DNA from: Burkholderiaceae bacterium | Lineage (GTDB): Bacteria > Pseudomonadota > Gammaproteobacteria > Burkholderiales > Burkholderiaceae_F | DNA length: 64,000 nucleotides | Reading direction: 5' to 3' | Assembly (NCBI GenBank): GCA_022843955.1 | Contig: JALHMQ010000005.1 | Location: 1 to 64,000 of the forward strand | Part shown: positions 16,350-25,228 of the stretch, in pieces | How the letters are laid out: each line of letters begins with the position of its first letter | Position numbering within the stretch: position 1 is the stretch's first letter | Position numbers and translations under genes: made by a program | Notes under the pieces: model-generated | Seen by the model: the letters and a program-made list of their open reading frames with translations, nothing else | What the model was told of the DNA's origin: nothing | Databases searched by the model: none

Positions 16350-17585
16350 ATGGAAGAGTTGTTTGTGCGCCCGCGCGCACTGGTGCGGATGCGCGAAGGC
16401 CCACTGGGCGTGTTCATCGATACCTTCATCGACTCATTGGCAGCAAAGGGCTATAGCCGCGACTCGCAACGCCGCGCCGCATGGTTGGTCGCAGACTTCA
16501 GCCGGTGGTTGGACGAACGCGGTGTATCCGCCGAGGCAGCAGCCGAAGACTTGGTCTATGCCTTCTTGCGAGGCCGCAGGCGCCATCGCGCCCCGAGGGC
16601 CGAAGACCGTTCGACGCTGCTGCGGCTGCTCGCGCATCTCGCGGCGCAGGGCATCATCTGCACACCCTCACCTGAGCGCACTCCAACTGCGATTGAGCAG
16701 ATCGAGGCCGAGTATGTCGACTACATGCGCCACGAGCGCAATCTGGCACCTGCAACCATTCAATCCAATCGGGTCACGGCCAGGAATCTTTTGACGTTCC
16801 TCTTCGCCGATGGACTACTGACGTTCAACACCGTTACTGCGCGAGACGTCATCGCCCACGTCAGGCTGGCGACGAAGACCTGCCGTCCGAACTCTGCGTG
16901 CAGAGTCGTCGGTGGCGTTCGGGCGTTCCTGCGGTTCGCGCTTTACCGCGGCTGGCTCGATACCGATATGTCTTCGCACATACCGGCGCCGGCTGTTTGG
17001 TCGCAGTCATCGATCCCCCGCTCACTCCAGGATCATCAGGTTCTGCGCATCCTCGCTCAGTGCGATCGGGCTACACCGAGTGGGCGTCGTGACTACGCGG
17101 TCATCCTCCTACTTGCACGGCTCGGGCTGCGGGCTGGCGAGGTGGCAGCACTACAACTGGAGGACATCGACTGGCACGCGGGCGAGTTGCTGGTTCGCAA
17201 TGGACAAACCCGAGTCGATCGCCTCCCGCTTCCATACGACGTCGGCGAAGCGCTGGCGCAGTACTTGAGCGAGACCCGGCCACGCTGTTCCTCCCGGCAG
17301 GTGTTCCTGCGAGCACAGGCACCGATGGAGGGGTTCTCCAGCGGGACCGCTGTTGCAGCGATCGTCCGCCGCGCGCTTCAGCGCGCCGGCATCGATGCGC
17401 CGAGCAAGGGAGCGCATGTGCTCCGTCACACGCTGGCCACACGACTGCTGCGCGAGGGGTCCTCACTGCCCGAGATCGGCGAAGTACTGCGTCACCGCCA
17501 GCAGCAGACTACGACGATCTATGCGAAGGTGGACTTTGCCTCCCTGCGGGCCATCGCTCCTTCTTGGCCGGGAGGTGCGCAATGA
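16350..17585 (+). CDS. RIT tyrosine recombinase 1
   Basis: The start at 16350 (MEELFVRPRA) has GGAAGGAGACC upstream and follows a GC-rich hairpin CCGGGGA...TTCCCCGG. The 411-residue protein has a SAM-like N-terminal DNA-binding domain (~150-240). Its catalytic domain carries LRAGEVAAL (Arg I), HVLRHTLAT (HxxR), an LRHR segment and TTTIYAKVD with the nucleophilic Tyr. All catalytic residues appear present. It is the first of three ATGA-coupled recombinases. Confidence 0.9.
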   Translation: MEELFVRPRALVRMREGPLGVFIDTFIDSLAAKGYSRDSQRRAAWLVADFSRWLDERGVSAEAAAEDLVYAFLRGRRRHRAPRAEDRSTLLRLLAHLAAQGIICTPSPERTPTAIEQIEAEYVDYMRHERNLAPATIQSNRVTARNLLTFLFADGLLTFNTVTARDVIAHVRLATKTCRPNSACRVVGGVRAFLRFALYRGWLDTDMSSHIPAPAVWSQSSIPRSLQDHQVLRILAQCDRATPSGRRDYAVILLLARLGLRAGEVAALQLEDIDWHAGELLVRNGQTRVDRLPLPYDVGEALAQYLSETRPRCSSRQVFLRAQAPMEGFSSGTAVAAIVRRALQRAGIDAPSKGAHVLRHTLATRLLREGSSLPEIGEVLRHRQQQTTTIYAKVDFASLRAIAPSWPGGAQ

Positions 17586-18514
17586 CGCCGCTGAGACATG
17601 CCGCCACCGACTACCTTGGACTCCGGCGAGCGCTCGGGTTCAAGCTTCGGGCGAACGAAGATGCGCTGATCGAGTTCACGGACTTTCTCGACCGGCGCGG
17701 CGTCACGACCATCACGGCAGCCACCGCCGTAGAGTGGGCCCTGAGCAAACCATCTACGCGCCCTGGCTTCGCCGCCGATCGGCTGCGTCGAATTCGCGGC
17801 TTCACCCTTCACCACCGGTTGCTCGACCCCGCCACGGAGGTCACCCCTGCCGACCTCCTTCCTTCACATCGGCATCGGCGACAACCGTACCTGTACTCGG
17901 ACGATGAACTCGCTCGCTTGATGGCTTGCGCGTTGACGCTGCCTCCTACAGATGGCCTGCGAGGGGCGACCTACCACTGCCTCTTGGGGCTGCTCAGCGT
18001 CACCGGGATGCGGCTTAGTGAGGCGATCCGCCTCGAGGTCGGCGATGTCGATCTCGACCAAGGCTTGCTGACCATTCGGCAGACTAAGTTCGACAAATCT
18101 CGGCTGGCTCCGATTGCTGACTCGACCAGGTCAGCACTCGAGGAATACCGCGCGCACCGCGATCGCTTCTCCAAACGGTTGGCGCCGCCGCAGTTCTTCA
18201 TCTCGGGTCGGCGGACGGCACTTGACCCGGGACACATCCATCGGACCTTCTATCAGTTACTCGACCAGGCGGAGGTGCACGCCTTGGCGGGTGCTCCACG
18301 CCCTCGGTTACATGACCTGCGCCACCGCTTTGCCATCCAAACGTTGCTGCGCTGGTACCGATCCGGCCAGGATGTCGAGCGTCACCTGCCGACCTTGGCT
18401 ACCTTCCTGGGTCACGTGCGGATCGAGCACACCTACTGGTACCTCAGCGCGTGCCCCGAGTTGATGGGCCACGCGCTCGCCCGGTTCGAGCATCACTGGG
18501 AGAACCTGTCATGA
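17582..18514 (+). CDS. RIT tyrosine recombinase 2
   Basis: ATG overlaps the stop of recombinase 1 (ATGA). The 310-residue protein has TGMRLSEAIRL (Arg I), HDLRHRFAI (HxxR), FLGH and HTYWYLSA with the Tyr. It is the shortest of the three, as usual for the middle RIT gene. It acts as a DNA strand-exchange enzyme, presumably with its two neighbours. Confidence 0.9.
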   Translation: MTPLRHAATDYLGLRRALGFKLRANEDALIEFTDFLDRRGVTTITAATAVEWALSKPSTRPGFAADRLRRIRGFTLHHRLLDPATEVTPADLLPSHRHRRQPYLYSDDELARLMACALTLPPTDGLRGATYHCLLGLLSVTGMRLSEAIRLEVGDVDLDQGLLTIRQTKFDKSRLAPIADSTRSALEEYRAHRDRFSKRLAPPQFFISGRRTALDPGHIHRTFYQLLDQAEVHALAGAPRPRLHDLRHRFAIQTLLRWYRSGQDVERHLPTLATFLGHVRIEHTYWYLSACPELMGHALARFEHHWENLS

Positions 18515-19512
18515 CGGCCGCGACTGGCAATCTCGCTGTGCTGCTGGAGGGGTTCTTCACCCGGAGACTCATGCAGCAGCGGCAGGCAAGCGCGCATACG
18601 ATCGCGTCCTATCGTGACACCTTCCGGCTCTTCCTCCGGTTCGCCGAGAAGCGCCTCAAGGTTGCACCGAGCGCGCTGGCGTTGGAGCAACTCGACGCGC
18701 CGCTGATCGCGGCGTTCCTTGCCGATCTGGAGCAAGAACGGGGCGTGAGCGCAAGAAGTCGGAACCTGCGGCAGAGCGCCATTCGGTCGTTCCTTCAGTA
18801 CGCCGCCTTCGAATCGCCTGGTCATGCAAGCCTGATCCAACGCGTGCTGGCCATTCCCAGCAAGCGATGCACTCGCAAGCAGGTATGCCATCTGACGCGC
18901 GAGGAGGTCGAAGCCTTGCTTGCGGCGCCTGATCGATCCACATGGTCGGGACGACGCGACCATGCGTTGTTGTTGCTCGCGGTTCAGACCGGACTGCGAC
19001 TGTCCGAGATGACCGGCCTTCGAACCACCGATGTCAGGCTCGGCAGCGGTGCACACGTCCACGTGCTCGGGAAGGGACGCAAGGAGCGTTGCACGCCGCT
19101 GGCTAAGCAAACGCAGGCAGCCTTGCGCTCATGGATGGGCAGCGACCTAGGATCTGAACCCGTCATCTTGTTCCCGAGCGCCAGAGGCGGTCGCCTCAGT
19201 GCCGATGGCGTCCAGCAAATCGTGGCCAAGCACGCCGCCACAGCCACCAAGGTCTGCCCTTCCTTGGCGCGCAAGCGCGTGACGCCGCACGTGTTGCGGC
19301 ACACGACAGCCATGGATCTCCTTCAGGCCGGAGTCGACCGGTCTGTGATCGCGATGTGGCTTGGCCACGAATCGCTGGAGACCACGCAGATTTACCTCGA
19401 TGCAGATCTGACGTTGAAGGAGCGCGTGCTGGACAAGGTTGCGCCTCCCAGTGTGCAGGCCAGGCGCTATCGGCCGGAGGATAAGTTGATGGCGTTTCTC
19501 AGCGCGCTTTGA
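18511..19512 (+). CDS. RIT tyrosine recombinase 3
   Basis: ATG overlaps the stop of recombinase 2. The 333-residue protein has an N-terminal SAM-like domain (HTIASYRDTFRLFLRFAE), then TGLRLSEMTGL, HVLRHTTAM, WLGHESLETTQIYLDAD with the catalytic Tyr. It is complete and XerC/D-like in length. Confidence 0.9.
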   Translation: MTAATGNLAVLLEGFFTRRLMQQRQASAHTIASYRDTFRLFLRFAEKRLKVAPSALALEQLDAPLIAAFLADLEQERGVSARSRNLRQSAIRSFLQYAAFESPGHASLIQRVLAIPSKRCTRKQVCHLTREEVEALLAAPDRSTWSGRRDHALLLLAVQTGLRLSEMTGLRTTDVRLGSGAHVHVLGKGRKERCTPLAKQTQAALRSWMGSDLGSEPVILFPSARGGRLSADGVQQIVAKHAATATKVCPSLARKRVTPHVLRHTTAMDLLQAGVDRSVIAMWLGHESLETTQIYLDADLTLKERVLDKVAPPSVQARRYRPEDKLMAFLSAL

Positions 19513-19646
19513 ACCGGTGGTACCCCGGCATCCGCCTGCCAGTGTTGCCAACTGCCGCCGTGGACAGCGCGGTACGCGAGCGACCCTCATAGGCCGACAG
19601 GTGGCCTCATGAGCGCCGGCATGGCGGCACGGATAGCCATACGTGC

Positions 19647-19670
19647 CGAAGCCCGGCGTGCCGGGCTTCG
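19647..19670. terminator. Hairpin between convergent RIT genes and the MCP gene
   Basis: CGAAGCCCGGC and GCCGGGCTTCG form an 11-bp perfect stem with a two-base spacer. It lies downstream of both the RIT operon (plus) and the MCP gene (minus, stop at 19694), so it can serve as a bidirectional terminator. T-tracts are short. Confidence 0.65.
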
Positions 19671-19693
19671 AGTCACGTTGCTGAAGACAGCGA

Positions 19694-21457
19694 TCAGAAG
19701 CTGGCCCACTCGCCCTCGGTGCCCGTCTTTTGCGGGGTAGTCTCGTCTGGTGTGGCCTCTGGGGTCTTGGATTGTGCCACCGCCGCCTTCTTGCCGAAAG
19801 CCGGCCGCGTCACGTTCTTCGCCCGCGCCGGGCTGCGCCGCTCGGCACTCCTCCAGTCCTGCGCCGCGATGGGTGCGGCGGCTGCGGGCGCGGCATGCGT
19901 GTTCGCACCGTGCGCCAGCTTGAACACGCTCACCACCTGCACCAGCGCGCCGGCCTGCGTCTTCAGGCTCTCGGCCGCCGCAGCACTTTCTTCCACCAAG
20001 GCGGCGTTCTGCTGCGTCACCTGGTCCATCTGGCTGACCGCCTCGCCGACCTGGCCGACGCCGCTGCTCTGCTCGACCGAGGCCGAGCTGATCTCGGCCA
20101 CGATGTCGGTCACGCGGCGGATCGACGTCACCACCTCGCCCATGGTCTGCCCGGCCTGGTCCACCAGCGCCGTGCCCTGCTCGACGCGCTCGACGCTGGC
20201 ACCGATAAGACTCTTGATCTCCTTGGCCGCCTCGGCGCTTCGCTGCGCCAGGCTGCGCACTTCGCTGGCCACCACCGCAAAGCCGCGGCCCTGCTCGCCG
20301 GCGCGCGCCGCTTCCACCGCGGCGTTGAGCGCCAGGATGTTGGTCTGGAAGGCGATGCCGTCGATGGTGCCGATGATGTCGGCGATCTTCTTGCTCGACT
20401 CGCTGATGCCCTTCATCGTCTCGACCACCTGGCCGACCACTTCGCCGCCCCTGACAGCCACACCCGAGGCGGCCTGCGCCAGCTGGTCGGCCTGCTGGGC
20501 GTTGTCGGCGTTCTGTTTCACCGTGGTGCCCAGTTGCTCCATCGTCGCGGCGGTCTGCTGCAGCGCGCTGGCCTGCTCCTCGGTGCGCTGGCTCAGGTCG
20601 GCATTGCCTTGCGCGATCTGCGCGCTGGCGGTGGCCACGCTTTCGGCGTTACCGCGCACGTCGGACACCACCTTCGACAGCGAAGCCTGCATTGCGCGCA
20701 TCGCGGCCAGGAGCTCGCCCATCTCGTCGCGGCCGGCCTCGGGGATCTCGCTGCCGAGGTCGCCATCGCGAATACGCCGCGCGGCGGTCACCGCCTGTCC
20801 GACCGGACCGGTGATGCTGCGCGTGATGAGCCAGGCGGCCAGCGCGCTGAGGACGATGGCCGCCGCCGTCAGCGACACGAGCAGGATCTCGGCGCGCACG
20901 TCGTTGGCGTGCGCGGCCTGGTAGCTGTCCTCGTTGTTCTTGCGCTGCAGCGCGACGTTCTCGTCGAGTGCGTCCTGCCACGCGGTCACCTTGGGCGCAG
21001 CCTGCTCGAGCAGCACCTTGAGTGCCTCGGCGTCCTTGTGCGCACGCGCCAGCGAAAGAACCTGGTCATTGACGGCGCGCGCGTCGCGCCGCGCGGCGTC
21101 GATCTTGGCGCGGATCGCCTTGTCGGCCTCCGAGGCGGGCATCTTCTGCAGCGCGTCCCAGGCCTTTTCGTACCTGGCGCGCGCGTCGTCGATCTTGCGC
21201 TGTTCGGCGGCGATGGCGGCATCGTCGTGCAGCAGCACCACGGTGCGCAGCACGCGCGACACGACGTGCACCTGCTCGGACATGTCGCCCATCAGGTTAG
21301 TCTTCTCGACGTTGTCGTGCACGATGTCGCCGATGTAGCCGTCAGCGGCGTCCAAGCTGCTGATACCGACAGCGGCTACACCGGCCATCAGCGCCAAAGG
21401 GATTGTGAACGCGGCACCCAAGCGGGCACCAATCTTCAGGTTTGTCAGGAATTTCAT
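19694..21457 (-). CDS. Methyl-accepting chemotaxis protein
   Basis: The 587-residue receptor has an N-terminal membrane anchor, a ~150-residue periplasmic four-helix-bundle domain, a second span ([19 protein letters not shown]) and HAMP. A long cytoplasmic signalling coiled coil follows, with the invariant hairpin tip ([20 protein letters not shown]). The Ala/Pro-rich tail ends EWASF, matching the xWxxF pentapeptide that tethers CheR/CheB. It senses a ligand and feeds CheA via CheW. It sits inside the RIT element, 27 bases downstream of cheW. Its codon use (Leu almost always CTG) is host-chromosome-like rather than like the surrounding accessory genes. Confidence 0.95.
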   Translation of the reverse strand: MKFLTNLKIGARLGAAFTIPLALMAGVAAVGISSLDAADGYIGDIVHDNVEKTNLMGDMSEQVHVVSRVLRTVVLLHDDAAIAAEQRKIDDARARYEKAWDALQKMPASEADKAIRAKIDAARRDARAVNDQVLSLARAHKDAEALKVLLEQAAPKVTAWQDALDENVALQRKNNEDSYQAAHANDVRAEILLVSLTAAAIVLSALAAWLITRSITGPVGQAVTAARRIRDGDLGSEIPEAGRDEMGELLAAMRAMQASLSKVVSDVRGNAESVATASAQIAQGNADLSQRTEEQASALQQTAATMEQLGTTVKQNADNAQQADQLAQAASGVAVRGGEVVGQVVETMKGISESSKKIADIIGTIDGIAFQTNILALNAAVEAARAGEQGRGFAVVASEVRSLAQRSAEAAKEIKSLIGASVERVEQGTALVDQAGQTMGEVVTSIRRVTDIVAEISSASVEQSSGVGQVGEAVSQMDQVTQQNAALVEESAAAAESLKTQAGALVQVVSVFKLAHGANTHAAPAAAAPIAAQDWRSAERRSPARAKNVTRPAFGKKAAVAQSKTPEATPDETTPQKTGTEGEWASF

Positions 21458-21484
21458 GTCGGGGCTCCTTCTTTGTCGGTCGTC

Positions 21485-22000
21485 TCAATGCACGGTTTCG
21501 GAGACCAGACCCATCTCGATGCCGCTCATGAGGTTTTCGATGTCCACCAGGATCAGCATGCGGGCGCGCTCGCCGTCGCCCAGGGTGGCGATGCCGGTGA
21601 TGTGCCCCGCATCGACGGCGCCGCTGAACTCGGGCGCCGGTTTGACATGCCCGGGCGTCAGAGCCACCACGTCGCTGACGGCGTCGACCACCGCACCCAC
21701 GGTGCGCCCGCCGATGCCCAGCACCACCGTGACGGTGTTGCCGCCAAACGTCGCCTCCAGCCCAAACCGGCAGCGCAGATCGATGATGGGCACGATCACG
21801 CCGCGCAGGTTGGTCACGCCCAGCACATGCGACGGCGCGCCGGCGATGCGCGTGGGCGGCTCGTAGGAGCGAATCTCCTGCACGCGCAGGATGTCGATGC
21901 CGTACTCCTCGGCGCCCAGGCGCAGCGTGAGCACTTCGTTGGGCGCGGGCGTGGTGCCGGCGGCGACGGCCTGCGGTTGGTGTGGGGTGTGGGCGGCCAT
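21485..22000 (-). CDS. cheW: CheW chemotaxis coupling protein
   Basis: The 171-residue product starts at MAAHTPHQPQ. It contains LTLRLGAEEYGIDILRVQEI and VLGVTNLRGVIVPIIDLR, the defining CheW-domain motifs. It bridges chemoreceptors and CheA. It is co-oriented with and just upstream of the MCP gene, forming a receptor/coupler module carried within the RIT element. A 12-G tract lies in its upstream region at 22046-22057. Confidence 0.9.
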   Translation of the reverse strand: MAAHTPHQPQAVAAGTTPAPNEVLTLRLGAEEYGIDILRVQEIRSYEPPTRIAGAPSHVLGVTNLRGVIVPIIDLRCRFGLEATFGGNTVTVVLGIGGRTVGAVVDAVSDVVALTPGHVKPAPEFSGAVDAGHITGIATLGDGERARMLILVDIENLMSGIEMGLVSETVH

Positions 22001-22545
22001 GATCCGATTTGTAAGCAGGTCTTGACACCGGACTATCGGAAGTTCGGGGGGGGGGGGTAAGGCCGAAAAGCGAGGCGCTTCACACGCATTTCGGTCCTGC
22101 AGCGAGTTGTTGAGCAAACTTCCCGCTCGACACAGGCGCAATGCGCGCGAACTCGCTGCGCGGGCTGTCGTCGAGTCGGATCTTGACCGTGGCAGCCTGA
22201 TGTTGATCAGCCTACCGCCGCTTGCGGATCGGCTTCGGCAACGTTCAAGTCGAACGCATGGCACTGACGCGCATCCCCACTGTTACCCACCGGCGGAAAG
22301 TGCTGTGGCTTCCTCAGGCCCTTCCATGGCAGCCGAAGCGATAGTCCGGTTGCGATCGACATGCCGAACTCCGCTGGATCAAGTCTGGGAGGTCGTGCCT
22401 GGCCGGGCACCGACGTACGGCCTTCGCATCCGAGCATTCGCTTTGCGCCCACCGTGTACGTTCTGTGCGCAGCGTGACGAGTGCCTGTGTGGTGCGCGTC
22501 GAAGTTCGAGGTGCGCCGACTGAACCCATCTACCTACGAGCTTCT
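22001..22545. other. About 545 bases without a convincing gene inside the RIT element
   Basis: This interval lies between cheW and the right-end cassette. It contains a G12 homopolymer at 22046-22057 and otherwise no frame with a good start and protein-like composition. It should contain the cheW promoter. Confidence 0.45.
22046..22057. repeat. G12 homopolymer upstream of cheW
   Basis: Twelve consecutive G lie 46-57 bases upstream of the cheW start codon (C12 on the coding strand). Tracts of this length are prone to slipped-strand change, and when they lie between promoter elements they can alter transcription. Sequencing error in the tract length cannot be excluded. Confidence 0.7.
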
Positions 22546-25218
22546 TCAGCAACCAGAGCAACATCCGAATGGGCATCGATCTGCGATCTGCATGGCGTCG
22601 AGGTCGATGATTGCGTCGGCCATCGCTGCGAGATGCGGGGTCTGGGTGATGAAGAACTCCTGCCGGTAGCCACCGAGCCGGAGGACTTCGCGCTTCATGG
22701 CCATGAACATGCGCTTGTGTTCTGGGTCGAGAGGCCCATCGGCCTCGTCGGAGAAGAGCGTGTCGAATCGCCGTCCGGTGTTCTGGGCCAAGTACAGGGC
22801 AATGGCACGCGTCAGGCAGGCGTCAATGAAAGTCCGCTCACCGCCGCTCATCAGGCTCAGGCTCGTGCCTCCGCGCGAGTTGGCGCCGATCGCCCCCGAG
22901 TCAGCCGCGTTATGCCGCGTCGCTTCGCAGGTACCCGCGGCGCAGTTGCAGCGACGGGGACGCCGGCCAGATCGCAAGCTCGGCATATTCGGGTTCTCGG
23001 CATAGTGGATCTCATGCCGATCTCGGCATGAGATCCACACCCGCTCGCCGCCACTCATCACAGACACGCTCTTGCTCTCGTCGTTCGTCGCATCGTGCAC
23101 GACGATGTCGAAGCCCTCGCGCCGCTCGCCTTTGGCCGTCTCAACTTGTGTCTGCAGCGACACGGTGAACCGCGGTCCATAGCAGGCCACCAGCAGGTCG
23201 TTCGTGAGCGCAGCAAGCGTCGGCCCCGCGTCGTCAATCGACAGGGCGATGGCCCCATCGTTGCTGAGACCCTTGGCCAGCAGTGCCCAGGCGTTCGCCT
23301 CGTCCTGCAGCCTTGCGACTCGTTCCTGCGCGCTGCGAACCTTCATCTCTGCCGCCAACATGCCGGCGCCGAGCTGAGCAGCCGCTTCCTGGTGGCGCAC
23401 GGCCTGCGTGTAACCGTTCTCTGCCTCTCGTGCAGCCTTCTCCGCCTCGTTCAATACGGCGCGCGCCTGGTCCAGCGACGAGCGGTCGGCCGGCGCCGGC
23501 AGCGCCTGCAGCGCCGCCTCGACGCCTTTCAGCGCTTCGGCATCCTCCATCTCTGCTGCCACCGATCGCGCTTCGAGGTCCGTCAGTTCACGCTGCACGG
23601 CTTCAATCTCGGCCTCCTCGTCCGGCGACAGCCCGTGGACAGCGGACTGCGCCGCCGCCACCTGCAGCTCGGCGGCGACCGTAGCCAGTCGGACTCGCGC
23701 TCGCTCCACCTCGGGTTCGCTGGCAAGCATCGACTCGAAGTACCGGCATCGCGCTTCGGCCGCGCGCGCGCGCTCCTTGGCGCGCGGCCACTCCGCGAGC
23801 TGGCGCTCCAGCCCGGCCACCGTGTCGGCTGCCTGCGACATCTCGGCACGCAGCGCTTGCCTCTCGCGCGCCAGCCGACCGACCTCCGCTTCCGCCGAAG
23901 GCATCAGCGTTTGCGCCTGATGCGCATCGCTCAGCAGGTCACAGCGACCCTGCAGTTCCATGCCCCTGCACGGCACGCTGTCCGTCAGGCCGAGGCGGCG
24001 CTTCAGGTCAGCCACTTGCAAGCTTGCCTTGCCCGCCTCGCGTTCCAGCGCCACGAGTCGCGCACCTGCTGCCTCTTGACCTGCCTTGACCGCCACGAGC
24101 TTCGCCTGTACCTGGCCCAGCGCTTCGCTGCGCTCCCGCCTTGCTGCTGCCACGGCAGCCGCGATGCCCTTCCGCCGGCGGGCGCGAGCGATCGCCGGCC
24201 CCGCCGACACCACGGCCTCCAGATCCTCGCGCTCGCCGGCCAGCGCCTTCAGCCTGTTCACAGCCGCCTCCTTGCGCGCAGTTCCCGCCTGTCGCGCCCG
24301 GACGATTCGCTGTTCGAGGCTGCGCCGCGACGCGCCGAATCCGTCCCCGCGCGCGCGAGCATCCTTCTCGATCCGCCGCTTCTCCTGGGACAGCCGTTCG
24401 CGCTGCGCCTCGACGCTTGCGGAAGCCGACAGCGCTCCCTCGCGCTTCGCCAGTTCGGTGCGCGCCGCGTCGACTGCGTCGATCGCTGCCTGCCTGGCAC
24501 CCGTCGCGCGGCTCAGTTCGACATCTACACTGCCCAACTTTGCCAGCTGATGCTGCGCCCCGCGGACATCCTCCTCTGCCGCTGACAGCGCAGACCGCTC
24601 GCTGGCCAGGCACGGCTTGAGCAGCCGCGACACCTCGGCTGCTTTCTGCCCAGCGTCGGCAATCGCAGCGAGTCCGAGCAGGTCCGACAGCAACTCCTTG
24701 ATCTCGCTGTTTCGCAGATCCGAGAGGCTGCGCTTGCTCTGCGCGCTGAAGACCGACGTGAAAAAGGTCTCTGCGCTGCCCAGAAGGCCCTCGATGCAGG
24801 CGTCGTAGGTGTCAGTCTTGCCGTCCGATCGCGTGCCATCCTGCAACTGCGCAGGTACCCAGGCCGCTGCCTGCCACACGTGCAGGTACGCCTCGGTCTT
24901 GCGCTTGCCGTTCATGCGAAAGACGAGTTGGCTGCGGTACCGCTGCCCGTCGTGCTCGAACTCGAGCTCCTTCAGCGCGTCCGGCAGACACAGGTGCTCG
25001 TAGTACGAGAACGACCCGTAGGCGTCGCCACTCACCCGCGACGGCATGGTCCGGTACGGATGCAGGTTGTCCAGCAGCGTGCTCTTGCCGCTGCCGTTGT
25101 GGCCGCAGATCGCCACCAGGCCCTGGCGTGCATCGCCAAGATCGAGATCGATCTCGTCGCGCCCCATGGCAGCGCGCACGCCCGTGAACCCGCGCAGTTT
25201 CAGTCGAATCGGCACCAT
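22546..25218 (-). CDS. SbcC-like nuclease ATPase, C-terminus replaced by a RIT-borne cassette
   Basis: The start at 25218 (MVPIRLKLRGFTG) follows GAGGGGAAG; an in-frame start at 25272 lacks one. The ~890-residue protein has Walker A (GHNGSGKSTLL, ~40), long Ala/Arg/Glu-rich coiled-coil arms, and a central Cys pair (VPCRGMELQGRC) at the zinc-hook position. The ABC signature occurs twice. The native SVMSGGERVWI runs into ~50 residues translated from the RIT end, and then LSLMSGGERTF, Walker B (FSDEADGPLD) and ITQTPHLA come from the element's cassette. SbcC with SbcD processes DNA ends and hairpins. Whether the fusion is active is unknown. Confidence 0.85.
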   Translation of the reverse strand: MVPIRLKLRGFTGVRAAMGRDEIDLDLGDARQGLVAICGHNGSGKSTLLDNLHPYRTMPSRVSGDAYGSFSYYEHLCLPDALKELEFEHDGQRYRSQLVFRMNGKRKTEAYLHVWQAAAWVPAQLQDGTRSDGKTDTYDACIEGLLGSAETFFTSVFSAQSKRSLSDLRNSEIKELLSDLLGLAAIADAGQKAAEVSRLLKPCLASERSALSAAEEDVRGAQHQLAKLGSVDVELSRATGARQAAIDAVDAARTELAKREGALSASASVEAQRERLSQEKRRIEKDARARGDGFGASRRSLEQRIVRARQAGTARKEAAVNRLKALAGEREDLEAVVSAGPAIARARRRKGIAAAVAAARRERSEALGQVQAKLVAVKAGQEAAGARLVALEREAGKASLQVADLKRRLGLTDSVPCRGMELQGRCDLLSDAHQAQTLMPSAEAEVGRLARERQALRAEMSQAADTVAGLERQLAEWPRAKERARAAEARCRYFESMLASEPEVERARVRLATVAAELQVAAAQSAVHGLSPDEEAEIEAVQRELTDLEARSVAAEMEDAEALKGVEAALQALPAPADRSSLDQARAVLNEAEKAAREAENGYTQAVRHQEAAAQLGAGMLAAEMKVRSAQERVARLQDEANAWALLAKGLSNDGAIALSIDDAGPTLAALTNDLLVACYGPRFTVSLQTQVETAKGERREGFDIVVHDATNDESKSVSVMSGGERVWISCRDRHEIHYAENPNMPSLRSGRRPRRCNCAAGTCEATRHNAADSGAIGANSRGGTSLSLMSGGERTFIDACLTRAIALYLAQNTGRRFDTLFSDEADGPLDPEHKRMFMAMKREVLRLGGYRQEFFITQTPHLAAMADAIIDLDAMQIADRCPFGCCSGC
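22588..23011 (-). repeat. Right 424-bp inverted repeat, sbcC 3'-end cassette in use
   Basis: This is the inverted partner of 15804-16227. Here the cassette is joined in frame to the resident sbcC 5' portion, so the repeat supplies the present C-terminus of that gene. The two copies differ by scattered substitutions, but both remain open and equal in length. Confidence 0.85.
23005..23038. repeat. 34-bp palindrome at the right RIT/sbcC junction
   Basis: GTGGATCTCATGCCGA (23005-23020) is followed by TC, then its exact complement TCGGCATGAGATCCAC (23023-23038). It contains GATCCAC on both sides and joins the element to the sbcC target. The left junction has a single GATCCAC and lacks the palindrome. 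The extra 24 bases keep the reading frame. Confidence 0.8.
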
Positions 25219-25228
25219 CGTCTTCCCC

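Larger units (their letters stand above)
15804..23038. mobile_element. Recombinase-in-trio (RIT) element inserted in an sbcC-like gene
   Basis: Three overlapping tyrosine recombinase genes (16350-19512) define a RIT element. It also carries an MCP gene and a CheW gene on the opposite strand. The ends are inverted repeats of equal length (15804-16227 and 22588-23011). They begin GATCCACTATGCCGAGAACC and include repeated TATGCCGAG plus an inverted GCGGCATAAC, likely recombinase sites. GATCCAC occurs at both junctions and the target reads GATCCACACCC. Removing 15804-23031 rejoins an uninterrupted sbcC reading frame. Confidence 0.85.

Noticed and set aside
19730-22060. A 776-codon open frame on the plus strand opposite the MCP and cheW genes
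   Set aside because: It is antisense to two clear genes and its translation is His/Arg/Leu-rich without domains, a usual by-product of GC-rich codon bias.
23095-24585. A ~500-codon plus-strand frame opposite sbcC
   Set aside because: It is antisense to the coiled-coil region of SbcC, with Arg/Leu/His-rich composition and no motifs.
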